Assembly: GCA_945910005.1 (NCBI GenBank)
Contig: OX246743.1
Span: 39,425,461-39,489,460 of the forward strand
DNA length: 64,000 bases
DNA from: Isoperla grammatica
Lineage: Eukaryota; Arthropoda; Insecta; Plecoptera; Perlodidae
Direction of reading: 5' to 3'
Below, piece after piece: positions 25,680 through 37,568 of the stretch (position 1 is the first letter of the stretch; each line of letters starts with the position of its first letter). Below the pieces are notes generated by a model. It ran no database searches. It saw only the letters and a list, made by a program, of their open reading frames with translations, and was not told where the DNA came from. Made by a program: the position numbers and the translations under genes.

Positions 25680-27716
25680 ACTGGGAGTGACTGCAGTGAC
25701 TGAGATCCGTACCAGCTTGACTCGCAGTCAAGCTGCAGTCACTGCGATGACTGGGCCGAAAAGATCCAGCTATCGCAATCAAGGGGGGCGTGGCTAATAA
25801 TTTTACCGCGAATTATGAATTTATAGACAATTTATATGGTTTAAATAGTAAGTGACATCACAACACCATATAATCTCAACTTAGAAGTCCCATGGGTTAA
25901 ATTATGAATTGTAATATTGTAAGGTTAATTAGCAGATGGCAAATGTTGCTTTTATGAATGACAATTTCTGCTGTTGTCTGCTTTCGCTGTGACTGTGACT
26001 GCAGCCCGTACCAGCTGCTGCGTTAACTGCGTTGACTGGGTTACCCCCACCACCAGTCACAGCCACAGTGAACGCAGTCAAAGTTGGTACGCAGTCATGA
26101 ATGTAGGGCTGTGCCTAGGCCTAGGCCTAGGCAGTTTGAGGGTTATAACAAGGATTGGGCTTTGTATATCTAGGCCTAGTACTAGCAACTATCGTGAGTG
26201 CTAAAAAGGCCTAGGCCTAGGCCTATACAATCGATTGGACATAGGCCCTTGGCCTAGCTTTAGCAAATTGCTTTATTTGTGTCTGTATCAAGGCTCTAGA
26301 GGCTAGATCTAAACTATGTTTTGAACCCAATAGCAAATAAATCAATAAATAATTAAAATACTTAAATGTAAGCTAGGGCCTGAGGGTGGGCTAGAAATAT
26401 TTAGGTCAAGCATCACGGCTTAACCTCTAGGCTAGGGCCTAGGCCTAGGCTTCGACATAGGACTTAGGCCTCCCTAGGCCTAGGCTAGCTACGTTTGGAT
26501 CAACGTCTAAAGCTAAATCCAGATACCTAGGCGTATGTTTAAAGACTAGGCTAGCCATCCCTGCAATCACAACCTACTACCTCCGTGCGTACCACAGGCC
26601 CTAGGAAACTTAAAAAGGTGGTAAATCTTACCTGAAAGTAATGGATCCTCAGCACAAAAACAATCTTTTAGGTTAGAGTTCGAGTTGGTTTGACACTTTA
26701 ATAATGAAATCTCTAGCTTTAATTACCACTGCGTATAAATAGCACATTCACCCACATCCACTTTCAAAACTGTTTCACAACAATACAATAAATATACCAC
26801 TTTGATATGTTTAAAGCAAAATAACGCTTGACGAAAGTCATATTGTAAATAAAAGGTCTGATATACGATGCACCACTTTTGTGTCCAACATTCAACGCGA
26901 AACTACTACCAACTTAAATTGTATTCCGATATATTAATTATACGACTTGCTGAAAATATGCACTTTCTTCATGTGCGTGTTTCAAAATTATGAACTATAT
27001 ACCCTATATACATCTAATATTTACATTATTTTCGAAAATATTGACTAATATTTTTGTCAAACTAAATGTGGGAAAGAAGGGAAGTTTGGCTTTTGAAGTA
27101 GGTATGTTGGCATTACTAGCTTCAGCTTCGATTGTGAGATGGCTGTGACCTCCAAACACAGAGCGGGAGTATTGTTTGTTTGATGGATTATTCCAGATTA
27201 CGATATTATACGGGCTCGTAAATGTGCTATGAGAAAACGGGAAACGAAACGATATATGGAGTACTTAAATGTGACATTACATTGAAATGAAACGGTAGTA
27301 CTTGCACATTGAAGTTTTCCGCAACGGTGCCAAAAAGACACCTACCCTTCCCTACCTACCTACCATGGAAAGATTTCCCAGAAAAGAAAGGAAATGCTAT
27401 ACTAGTACAAAGGCACATTACGGTTATAAAAATAAAGATACATAAATACGTATTCTTTGACATACAAATTCTTTGCTTAGATTGCGTTGCAATCTTCAGT
27501 CTTTATGACCAAAAATTTAAAACAATAATGTTATCCCCCCCCCCCCACACACACCCAGCGTTGTCACAATAACGAGTAACGATGGTTCTAAAAAATATAT
27601 ATATATATATCGGTTTTTGGGTTTGTATTTTAAAGATGTCTCATATTTTGGATTAATTTATTTGGTTGGCTTCGTAGAAAGTATCAAACACAATACATTG
27701 GCATATTAAAACATGA
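25680..27716. other. repeat-rich stretch without recognised genes
   Basis: Segments rich in gtgactgcagtcactg-type words occur at 25680-25760 and 25975-26100 in opposite orientation, suggesting an inverted-repeat element. From about 26110 to 26480 the words cctaggcctagg recur many times. A possible minus-strand donor (ctttcag before gtaaga) lies near 26632. No coding frame is convincing. Confidence 0.45.
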
Positions 27717-27785
27717 CCTGTAACCGGGAAACGAACCCAAAACCTTGCATTTGAAGCAAGAATCCGCTAGACCATGGCTTATCTT
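27717..27785 (-). pseudogene. tRNA-like sequence (pseudo-tRNA or SINE head)
   Basis: The minus strand has an A-box-like tggtctagcgg and a B-box-like gggttcgtttcccgg. A 5-bp stem cttgc/gcaag closes a 7-base loop. It resembles a tRNA-Glu-like head, but the two acceptor arms do not pair and the D-loop is short, so a working tRNA is unlikely. Confidence 0.5.
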
Positions 27786-28945
27786 CTCATGGCAGTGCTT
27801 GAGGATTGTGGATACAAAGGGGGAGGGCGGTGACAGTCTTACATTGTTGGCAACCAGAAAAACAATTTTAATTGCAACATGGCGTACTTTGCGCGATTTG
27901 AGTCGTAAACAGTATCAATAATTTGAAGTTATTAGTGACAGAAGAAATAATGTTGTGTTTATTGTTAACAAGACGTTGGAAGTACAGGTATTGTGTTATT
28001 TTAAAACGATCTTTGACGCCTACTACAAAGCAGGCCTAAAGGATAGACATCCTTCATGGTAAACGTCAATACAAAAACAGGGATGTGGTTTGGGGCCAAG
28101 CATGGCAATTCATTAATCTCTTCATCATCCCGTCTGGGTACAGAATTAGTCCAGGGTAGCTCTGCCTGTCGTAAGAGGCTACTAAAACCCGACGTCGTAT
28201 GACCTAGGGCCTAGCAGTCGATTAGCATACGTAGTAAACCAACAAAATAAATTGTTCACCCCGGGCCTTTTATGAGACCCACCGTCCCTCCTCGTGGTGT
28301 CGGGTTCTACTGTTTCTCATTCACTTCTTTTTCTTGCTCACTTTCCCCCTGTTTTTGTCTGACTCTCTTTTAATTCTTATTCATGCCAGCCCTCTTTGCG
28401 AACTGAGAAACAACCAACCACCCATGCCGTCCCCCCCCCCCCCCAAATCATTTTGATTCCCTTTATGATGACCCGGACGATGTGTAATGGATCTGATTCG
28501 CTCGACGGTATACTTAGCTGTCGAGTAGATATGTTGTAAAGTAAATAACATGGTGACCACAGTACCCGCAAAGATTGATAAACAATATCTCTAACTAAAC
28601 ATTATTGACGTTGCGGGCAGTACAAAACTTAAGCAAGGCAAGCAATTGTATAAAAGATGTTTTGAGACCACACTTGATCACTCACAACGTCTAACCGTGG
28701 TTAATGTTTGGTTCAAGACAAGGGTACCTACCTGTTCGTATACTGCATTCAAGGTAGCTGAACCGGGGTGGTTCAGCTGGACCAACGAGCCGCCACACTC
28801 CTGCCTGGGATGAATTCTTCATGCACTGCTTCTGTGGTTTTTCTATGCTCTCGTTTATAATATGTGCATTACACATACATTTTAAACATTATTTGTTATG
28901 TTATGTATATAATTAATGTGTAATCATAAATGAACTTACTTTACA
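27786..28945. other. unassigned DNA
   Basis: No gene recognised. A C-run lies at about 28430-28444. Short open frames here lack recognisable motifs. Confidence 0.45.
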
Positions 28946-29604
28946 GTACAGCCCGATTCACACAAAGTTATAAGAATGTTATAAGGTATAGGTATAGTCA
29001 CAAGCCGAGTTGGGCCATAGGGATTACGTATAAGTGTTCACACAGACGTGTCATTGCAATAGCAATAGCAATTGGTATAAGACTGGTATAAGAGAGTTCA
29101 GATATTTCAACTTTCTTATGACGGACCAATCATGCGTTGAAACGTCACTTATAACACGCCAATGGGATGCTAGCAACTTGAATCAATGTAACAGATTCTT
29201 TCATTGTAAATTATTAGTCAAAACAAAAACTCACCGTATACATCCGGTTCACATCAAATAGACCTTGCATCCGGTGACTACGTGCAAAATATCTTAACAA
29301 TAATGAATAGGTAATAATAATTATTGTTTTTCTTATTATTTTTAACTATTGTTTTTAATTATTGTCAATAGATTCGATACCAGTTTAAAACGTAAATAAC
29401 AGCTGCGGGAAGTCAGCTGATTGACAGCCAGCTGTAGTTACTCAAACTGCCGCCAGAGCAAGTCAAAGAAGTCTACACAAGAATGTAGTATCTTTTCAGG
29501 AAAGTCTTTGGCGTCCTTAGCTTATACCTTATACCACTTTCTTATACCCTATTCTTATTGCTATTGCAATACCTTATAACTTTGTGTGAATCGGACTTAC
29601 AGGT
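28946..29604. mobile_element. inverted-repeat DNA element
   Basis: The ends are inverted: cccgattcacacaaagttat on the left and ataactttgtgtgaatcgg on the right. Inner blocks such as ataagaatgttataagg and attgcaatagcaa also recur inverted. About 0.65 kb, no coding content. Confidence 0.78.
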
Positions 29605-29653
29605 ACAGAGTTCTTTTAGCATTTGTGTTTCTATGTATTTATTTATAATTATG

Positions 29654-29935
29654 TCTTCTTCTTCTTCTTCTTTCGAACACCCAGAGTTGGAACTTATGCC
29701 ATTCTATGCCTAGTTGCCCAATAAAGGTTTGCCACATATTTCCTCCTTGCTATCTTTTGCCCCTCCATTAGATCCCTTTCTGCTGTCAAAGAGACACATG
29801 TCGCAAGATGTTCCGCGTCCTGGTCTTGTTCTTTGCAGAGTGGGCATGTTCTCGTATCCACCACTCCTATTTTGTGCAGATGGGCTTGCAGGTAGTCGTG
29901 GCCGGTGTCCATCCGGAAATTTGCCACGTACACCC
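29654..29935 (-). mobile_element. LINE 3' end fragment, family D copy 2
   Basis: On the minus strand, from about 29935 to the stop near 29694, the frame reads as the C-terminal part of a non-LTR retrotransposon protein. It has Cys-Pro-Leu-Cys, then His-Leu-Ala-Thr-Cys, a zinc-knuckle-like pattern common after the RNase H or RT region. It ends in Leu-Tyr-Trp-Ala-Thr-Arg, followed by an (AAG)n tail. The upstream extension of the frame to 30128 belongs to unrelated DNA. Confidence 0.82.
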
Positions 29936-29984
29936 TAATAATATAATTATGTTGACGTAATAGAATCCCAAAATGAAAAATGAA

Positions 29985-30197
29985 AAACGGAAAGTGAGAA
30001 GACCTCAAGACAGATGGCAATATGAGGTGCAGGCAGATGTGGAGGAGAGAGGAGAGGAGTAATGCAGTGATTGGTGAGAGAAAGAGGTGGTTGCGAGGAC
30101 AGGAAAAAGTGCAGAGAGCTTGTGTCACGGCAAGAATACATGTATTATGTATATGTCTACGGACGAAATAAATTGAAATTGAAATTGAAATTGAAAG
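29985..30197 (+). mobile_element. LINE 3' end fragment with (GAAATT)n tail
   Basis: The plus strand carries a broken frame with Arg-Arg-Pro-Gln-Asp-Arg-Trp-Gln and an acidic Glu-Val-Gln-Ala-Asp-Val-Glu-Glu stretch. It terminates in four copies of gaaatt. This pattern is typical of LINE ends. It lies head-on beside the family D fragment. Confidence 0.55.
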
Positions 30198-30461
30198 ATA
30201 AGTAGGCCTAGCCTACAAAGATGTGCCGATGCTGGGTGCAAGCCGGTGCTGATTCTGTGATGTTCAAGACCCATGGTAAAAAGTGGAAACATCCTTTTGA
30301 TGACGTTGAAACAAAGTGTAGATAAATGTATTTGTTGTTGTCGAATATTCTCTCTTTCTGTACAGTAGTTATGTTTTGTTATCATTATTGCTCATTAATT
30401 TGATGTTGGTTATGTGTTTTTATTACTGTTGTAACTTGTATATTGTGTAGCCCTAAATCAG

Positions 30462-30531
30462 TTTTTTTTTTTTTTTCCTCTTATGCAATGATGACCTTTC
30501 AGCCATTCATTTTTCTCGCTATCCAATACAA
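30462..30531 (-). mobile_element. LINE tail fragment
   Basis: The complement reads tattggatag...aatggctgaa followed by an A-run. It matches the tails at 12755-12825 and 54815-54890. Confidence 0.55.
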
Positions 30532-30956
30532 ATTAGCTTCTTGATCTGGCCTGCTCTGGTTGTCAGTTTTATAACTGAACGTAATATAGGCTACCTTGAA
30601 TCAATAAATAAACAAAATACATGAAAGGCTACATACCCAGCTTTATTTACATCGGGTGGGGGGAGCTGCGTGCTACCACTATTATCACACAGACTGGAAC
30701 CATAACACTGTATCACTGATCATTATCTCGACTCGCTCGCTCAACTGATAAACATTACATGTTTCTAGTTGCAGCACAACTCGCCGGCTGAAGAATAACA
30801 CTTACCTGGAAACTGCTGACGAATTAGTGAGATGGAGGAAGATTCTACCTCAGAAGATACACGAATGGTAGACAGGATCGAGGATTGAAACAAGAGATGA
30901 GCGGGTATTGCGCGCCAGGGCATTATCATTATTGTTTCCCATTTATTGTACAGTTT

Positions 30957-32302
30957 CAGTGGCGTATACACGGGGGGTGGGGAGGGGGGACAAAACCCCC
31001 CCTTTTGCAAAGGAAACATGGTAAATTACCGTTTACATTTCAATAAACAGTATTTTAGACATTTGTTTTTGTTAAAAATACACGCATCGATCTATAATTA
31101 TACATCTTACGACATGTGTCTCTTTGACAGCAGAAAGGGATCTAATGGAGGGGCAAAAGATAGCAAGGAGGAAATATGTGGCAAACCTTTATTGGGCAAC
31201 TAGGCAGAGAATGGCATAAGTTCCAACTCTGGGTGTTCGAAAGAAGAAGATTTTTATCTACCAACACCTCAGCCCTCAGCTGTTCTTGGCGGGGTGGGCC
31301 CTGGATGTGAAACCACACTCACACTATCGAACAAGGCATGGAATGGAATCCATATCACTTGACACTTGCTGACGAAGCCGCCACAGATAGCGAGGCAGTG
31401 TAGTGGTGTAACGTGTACACTTTTAGAAACAATGCCGCAATTCATTCAAGTTTACGCACGTAGCTGACCCCGCACCCCACATGCCCTCTACATAGGTCGG
31501 GAACGTAGAATGTAAAAACGTAGAAGTAAAAGGAAGCCGCTATCTATCTCTGGTGCAGAAACTCGAACAGTAGGCGCGATACCTTTGGCGGTTAAGGCGA
31601 TAAGATAACGCGCTATCATTACACGGGTTGGGGGGGTCATCCACTGTTGGGTTTCTACAGGTTTACTTTACGATACCTTTGGCGGTAAAGGCGTTAAGAT
31701 AACGCGCTATCAGTACACCGGAAGGGGGATATCTACTGTTGGGTTTCGTCTGCAGGTCGACTTTACGGGTACCCCATTTAATATTTAGTCATTGTCTGAG
31801 TGTCGCAATCGGCGGTCGCATGGTGTGACAATACCGGCAACAGGCACAAGTGCAGCGCTAATTGCGAACACAAAGGTGAAAGTTTGTTTTTTTCTATTTA
31901 ATAATTCGTATTGTCGACCATCAACTCCTCAATCAGTGACGAGGTAAGTACGCTTACGTAATGCATCATAGTATAGTTTCAAGTCCAGGCAACCAACGTG
32001 TCTAGTAAATACAATTTAAGATACTATTTATTTCCACTTTCCAGTCAAAAATGTCTCGGAGGAAAGACTGCACTAATTGAGGTTCCTTTTATTAGCGGTG
32101 CTAAGGAAAAAAATGTGTTGCCAGAAACTGAGTAATCTTGTTTCAGTTGGCCGCTGTAAAACGCACAGTTTTGCAATAAAATGACCTTGACGAGAATTTT
32201 TTAGGGAGCCAAGCCCCCCGGAACCCCAATTATGTTTCGGTTCCACTCTCTATAATATGGGTTGAAAACACCCCCCTTTCCCAATTCCTGGATACGCCAC
32301 TG
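30957..32302. mobile_element. second hAT-like element with nested LINE
   Basis: Flanked by an exact 8-bp duplication, TACAGTTT, at 30949-30956 and 32303-32310. Both ends start CAGTGGCGTAT when read inward, then G-rich sequence. Inside are a nested family D LINE fragment (31109-31248) and a tandem pair of blocks with gcgatacctttggcggt (near 31576 and 31670). No transposase frame was seen, so it is a non-autonomous copy. Confidence 0.88.
31109..31248 (+). mobile_element. LINE 3' end fragment, family D copy 3
   Basis: The same 3' terminus as at 29654-29935 but on the plus strand, ending in a gaagaaga tail. It interrupts the hAT-like element, so it inserted later. Confidence 0.8.
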
Positions 32303-32310
32303 TACAGTTT

Positions 32311-33107
32311 CATTTATTGTCCTCATTTGTAAATCAATATTTTAACTGAATATGGTTGGCAGAAAAACACATACTTTAGAAACAATGCGTACATTGATGG
32401 TGATTGGATGATGGATTCTTTTCTGTAAACAGGTTGTTTGATCCATGTGTGTGTTATACGATGTTATTCAGATTCGATTTCAAACATTTTTGATATTTTT
32501 ACATTTCCACAGATTGCATCACTGGTGTTTTGTTATGTATTTTGGAAGTACCACATTTTGGTTCGTAACAAAAATAATAGTGCCACAACGGAAAGTCTTG
32601 ATTGAAAATTCACTGTAATGGTATCTTCTAAGAACTAATGCAATAGCAATATTTTCTACTACAGTATGGTTTACGTAAATGTTAAAAACAATTATAAACC
32701 CTACTCGAAACCACGACGTTTTTGTCTGCTCCCTTCACTCCATTCTCCCCCCCCCCCCCCCCCCCTCCTTAACCACACTGTAGTGGAAATATTCATGTTT
32801 AAATAACTTGTTTAATGAAACATGTACGGTACACAAGTATTGAAGATTGAATACAATGAATCTATGTTACTAGCTTACTGGCAATACCATTGCGATGTTA
32901 TTATTTATTGACTTGTATCATGTGTTTGACACAATGACGACAATCCAGTCCACTATAATGGGTATTCAACATCTCATCAACCGAACATTTTCCTTCCAAA
33001 ACTCAAAAAGTTAATTTTTAAAGAAATAATGTATTTCGTATGTGTATCTGTAGCGTATCTGTAGTGTATCTGTATAGCATGTGAACCGTCATCTTACTTA
33101 CTATTTT
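32311..33107. other. unassigned DNA
   Basis: AT-rich with a C19 run at 32747-32765. No gene recognised. Confidence 0.5.
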
Positions 33108-33960
33108 CTTGTCAACCTAAGAAGCGCCCTGCCAATCACTAACCTCAAAGGGAGGCGGTAGTGTTTAGGAGATCATAAATGTCGGGGGTGCTATATCAAA
33201 TCCCGGGGGTGTAGACATCGAATGAGCGGGGGGAGGGGGGCTTATTTGCAAAACCGCACCACTTTTACTAACAAACTGTCAAGTGTTCTGATACAAAAAC
33301 ACTACTTAAAACACTATTTAATCAAAAATATATGTTCAAAAAACCATTGATGCCCAGTTGAATTTGAGACGGAGTGCAGATAATCCTGGCCCTTCTCTGC
33401 TTTTTTCTGCTTGTTTCAGTTATCTTAGTCTTGTCACATACTTTTGTGACACACAGAAAAATGTATTTACTTATTAAACCTGTAAAGCAATACTTCCGTG
33501 CAATTTCAAAATTAAGTAATAAATAGAGCTTGTAGTTAATTCATTCCCGGGGGGGGCGAAAATGACAATTCCCGAGGGGGCTTCGCCCCCCCGGGACCAT
33601 AGCTGAATTCAACACTGATCGACCACGTCGAATGTTTATTTCATTTATATGAGGTCACAGATTGATCAGTGTTATTTGTAAAATAAAATGCATATGTTTA
33701 TTGATGTTAATTTATAGCTTTCATTACCGCATACATTACTATATGATCCTAAACGTGAAGAATGTCGCCTCGACTCGACTACGGATGGATATCGCTCCCT
33801 GTATACATGGGAAGGTTCCCTTTTTGTAACTGTGTGTCCACCCCGTTTACTGCCGCTTGAGATTTTAAACAAGATTTACATTTACAACTGTCAACAAAGG
33901 AGGCGGCGGCTGTCTCCCTTTGTATGTAGTGATTGGCAGGGTGCTTCGTAAGTTGACAAG
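33108..33960. mobile_element. terminal-inverted-repeat element, 0.85 kb
   Basis: Ends pair as an inverted repeat of about 35 bp: the left has aagcgccctgccaatcacta and the right has tagtgattggcagggtgctt. A cttgtcaac/gttgacaag pair forms the outer edge. No target duplication could be fixed and no transposase was seen. Superfamily unknown. Confidence 0.72.
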
Positions 33961-34794
33961 ATCTTTTTTTTTTAGATACAATAGTTCAGCATTGAACTTT
34001 GCTGGAACGCTCTCCCGGGCTGGGCCCTTTAGAGCAGATGAAAGAATACAGAGGTAAAACGCGTAAGCCCGAGGGCTGCGGTAAAGTTTTTGAAAACTGT
34101 TTATGTATGTGTGTCTCTCTTCGAGGAGCTGTTGATGTCGGCCTTCTAAGAGAACGGCACATAATTATCGGGTAATATAATATATATTAAAACCATGTAT
34201 GTGCTTGTGTTATCATTTCAATAAAAATATTTATAATTGTATATTGTGTTAAATATAACACCACATCTCTTTCTTCTGTCCATTACCCGTATAAATGTAT
34301 TTTTCCCTCCTACTTGTCTCTTTATTCCTATCCCTTCCGACGTCAAATGACCTAGGGGACGTCTATGAATTCCATAGTTGTCGTCGACCAAATAATAAAA
34401 ATAATAATAATAATTTTAATAATTTTAAACATTGTTTTGTAAATTTTCATTTTTTTATTCTTTTTTACTTCATATTTAACAGTTCTGTATTATAATTATA
34501 TTTTCGTTCATATTATGTTTTCATGTTTTTTGTATTGTATTTTGTATATTTAATTATTTTTGGGTGGTTGTATTGTTATCATTATCATTTCCAGGTTCTT
34601 TTATATATTTTTATAATTTATTTGTTCATTAATATATTTAGGTTTTAAGTAATTTTAGTATGGGTTGGCAGTCACTCTGTGTGTTTGGAGCTGTGCTCTT
34701 TTCTGCCAACCCCTATTCACTTTTGTAATGAATGGGAATAATTAATAAATACATAAATAAAATAATGATGAGTCGAATACCCTTGTTGTTTTAG
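33961..34794. other. AT-rich flank before first plus-strand exon
   Basis: No gene recognised. Very T-rich between 34400 and 34660. Confidence 0.5.
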
Positions 34795-35204
34795 GTGCCG
34801 TGAAGTATCGTAGCATCAAGACCTTACCGCTCATCCCCCAGTGCCGAGTGTGTAGACACGCCCACAACAACACGAAGACAACCAAAGCGGACACGAACAC
34901 GCACGGACGTAACCTCGTGTGTCCGATCTGTCGCAACAAGTTCGTGCACCCGCCGTTCGTGGTGGAGAGCATGAGAACGCTACAGAACGGCGGTAAACAC
35001 GGCTCGTTCCGATGTCCGAACTGCGGCAAGGAGTTTGACGGCGCGTTCAAGCTGGCCTCGCACGTCGTGAGTCTGTGCGGCCCGAACCCGCCCTTCGTGT
35101 GTTGCCGGTGTGGTCGACACGACAGCCGAGACGGGACGAGGAGGCGGTTGCAGAGCGGCGCGCGCAGGAAGGGCTGGGACTGTTCCTTGCCCTTCTTGCC
35201 CTAA
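34795..35204 (+). CDS. lola: lola-type terminal exon on the opposite strand, one good finger
   Basis: Plus-strand exon in the same phase as the minus-strand ones: acceptor cccttgttgttttag then GT, giving Gly-Ala-Val and a 136-residue tail. Only one finger is complete (C2HC, about residues 74-95). Before it are Cys-x2-Cys pairs without properly spaced His. After it, Phe-Val-Cys-Cys-Arg-Cys starts a last finger that never reaches His ligands, ending in Arg-rich sequence. GC content is much higher than in the flanks. A 77-bp-arm hairpin begins 30 bases past the stop and may have replaced the original 3' end. Either a diverged functional tail or a decaying exon. Confidence 0.68.
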
Positions 35205-35233
35205 AGCCTCCAGTTGCAGTTCCACCCAGCTTG

Positions 35234-35444
35234 AAGCGGGTGCTACACGGAGAAGTAAGAAAAGTAAAAAGCAGAAAGTGAAGAGTAGAGATGGCGTGTA
35301 GCTTACGGGAAAAGAACAAAAGTGAGAAGTTCTCTCCAAAGTAGGACAATGTTGAACAAGTGAAAAGTCCCGTAAGCTACACGCTATCTCTACTCTTCAC
35401 TTTCTGCTTTTTACTTTTCTTACTTCTCGGCGTAGCACCCGCTT
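35234..35444. repeat. inverted repeat, 77-bp arms
   Basis: Arms at about 35234-35310 and 35368-35444 are nearly exact complements (left begins aagcgggtgctacac). The loop is about 57 bp. It directly follows the exon at 34795-35204. Confidence 0.9.
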
Positions 35445-35699
35445 GAGGAACGCCCGCTATTAAAACTGGTTTTAAATGTGTTTAAATTGTCCCAAAAGAA
35501 AATCAGACTATGTCGCTCTCTAGGGAATTTAGTGCTCTCTCTTATGAATGTTTATTCGTTTCAAATATTTCCTTTTTTTTAATGTTCTTATACGATCTCG
35601 GTCCGTATAACTATTTATCCTTATTGGGATGACTTGTTTTCAACATGGCAATTAATCACCAAACAGAAGTTTTGAAACGTTGCTATCTCGAGGATAACT

Positions 35700-35890
35700 G
35701 GACCCTTATTCTATAATTATCCCGCTATGGAAGCAGGCCGCTTTGGGTCGAAAGCGGCCGATATGGAAACAATTATTGCCGTTCCACAACAATATAACTG
35801 TCTGAATAATTTCCAAAACTAGTGTTATTATTTCTCATTTGTTTCCATATCGGCCCGCATTCAAAGCGGGATAGTTACAGAATAAGGGCC
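35700..35890. mobile_element. hairpin MITE
   Basis: The left end cccttattctataattatcc and the right end ggatagttacagaataaggg are inverted, as are inner ggccgatatggaaacaa blocks. Confidence 0.78.
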
Positions 35891-36038
35891 CTGAACAAGA
35901 ACCTTATCTAGACATCGTAGCACCAGGCCTTAATTAACTTTTGTAATGTGATGTTGCGGGACACCTTTCACCCCTAATTTTTTGGGAAAAACGGAAATAT
36001 TTACTGCAACTATGAGACATTCATAAGAAAGAGACAAA

Positions 36039-36185
36039 GGTTGGAATTCATAGTCGGCCCCTACACCTAGGGGCGCCCATTGTTACTAAGGTAACAGTTG
36101 TTTCCATGTTATTTCCCATAAACAAAACAAATCCATAGCAACAATGGGTGCCCCTAGGTGTAGGGGCCGACTATGAATTCCAACC
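36039..36185. mobile_element. hairpin MITE, 147 bp
   Basis: Arms of about 46 bp with a single or few mismatches. The outer ends are ggttggaattcatag and ctatgaattccaacc. Young and compact. Confidence 0.88.
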
Positions 36186-36909
36186 TAAGTTCTCTACAGG
36201 ATATGTTTTTATTTCATTTTGGGCACATTTAAAAACATCTCAAAGAAATTTTAACAGATCAAAATCGGGTGTGCCGCAGTGTACGTGTGAGCATACGTTT
36301 CATGCGGATTTAACAAGTATTGAAAGTATCCATCTCCCATCAAGATAATATTTTATGAGAGAACATTCGATGCCTTGAGCGAAGTTGCTAAAACATCGGG
36401 ACAAACGAACCAATCGGCATGTTGCATGACGTCACGTGGTACAAGCGAAGCTCCCAGTTGACCCAGCCGACTTGATCTTCAAACTAAATTCTAGTGTGCT
36501 ATCGGCTGTGCAAACGACTGAACATGAAATTCTGAATATTAAATTTCTGTCCGTATATATTATGAGACCATTGAACCATTGTGATTGTTCACATGTTATC
36601 ACTAAAATTATAATAGAGGAAAAATGTATTATAATCATATACTTTCGAGATATTTATATTTGTAATAAATCTAATTATAAATCTAGAAGTGGTCATGCCC
36701 GAATAAAAAAGCAGAGAATCCAAATACTGTACTACTATGTTACTTGCTGTTTTTTTTTTGTAGATCTGTTAGGCTATATACTAATAATTAAAGAAGTTGT
36801 GTAGTTTTGTTGTTTATTTGCATTATTTTTTATTGGCGGTTGAGTTGTTTTAAGGTATTTCTATTGGTGATTTACACAAGCTTTTAAGATAAGGTATATA
36901 GCATTTATC

Positions 36910-37360
36910 TCTTACGCTTCTTCTTCTTCTTCTTCTTCTTCTTATGCCAACAATTGACCTATTTGGTCATTATGCGTTTTCACGTTTCCCAGTAGAGATA
37001 GGATTCTTTTTCTGCCTCCGCCATATCTTTTGGCATTGCATCTCTTATATCTTGGAGTGCCGGGCATCTAAGTAAGTGCTCCCTGGTATGCTGTTCTGTT
37101 GTACATAGTGTGCATGTGCTGGAGTCAGTTATCCCTAGTTTATGCAGGTGTGAAGCTGGCAGATCATGACCGGTTTCCAGTCTGAGCTGCGCCGTCTCAG
37201 TCTGCCGATTTCTCCATTTAGCTTTTCTTGTGACTGCTCCTTGCCACTGCTTGCCTTTGCTTGCCTTCTCCCATACCTTTTTGATATTGTTGTTAACTGC
37301 CTCATTCACATGAGACTTGACGGCATTGTAGGATAGGGGCTTCTTCTTCTTCTTCTTACT
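36910..37360 (-). mobile_element. LINE C-terminal fragment flanked by (CTT)n
   Basis: The minus-strand frame 36980-37363 carries Arg-Leu-Glu-Thr-Gly-His-Asp, then Cys-Thr-Leu-Cys, then His-Leu-Leu-Arg-Cys. It ends in Glu-Ser-Tyr-Leu-Tyr-Trp. This is the same C-terminal layout as family D at 29694-29935 but a different sequence. A (CTT)n tract bounds both ends, the outer one being the 3' tail. Confidence 0.8.
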
Positions 37361-37568
37361 CAACCAATGGGAAAAGACCTTTCATATGCATCATCATACA
37401 GTAAAGATGCTCCTAACGTCGAGTTCCAAAGCTCTAAACATTTATGTCTATGTCTAAACATAAACGTAAAAAATAAAAAATGTGTGTTAACTGACCATAT
37501 TCTAATGAAGACTTTCCTATAGGCCTACTGCAACTATTTCAAGTATCACGCACGTTGTTTACTGTATA

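Larger units (their letters stand above)
35445..36909. other. intergenic stretch with two hairpin MITEs
   Basis: Holds inverted-repeat elements at 35700-35890 and 36039-36185. An open frame at 36436-36804 shows no recognisable family features. Confidence 0.5.

Noticed and set aside
27717..27785. Functional tRNA gene
   Set aside because: A- and B-box-like words are present but the acceptor arms do not pair and the D-arm is shortened, so it is kept only as a pseudo-tRNA or SINE head.
36436..36804. 122-codon plus-strand frame as a gene
   Set aside because: Low-complexity AT-rich composition, no recognised motif, no clear splice or promoter context.
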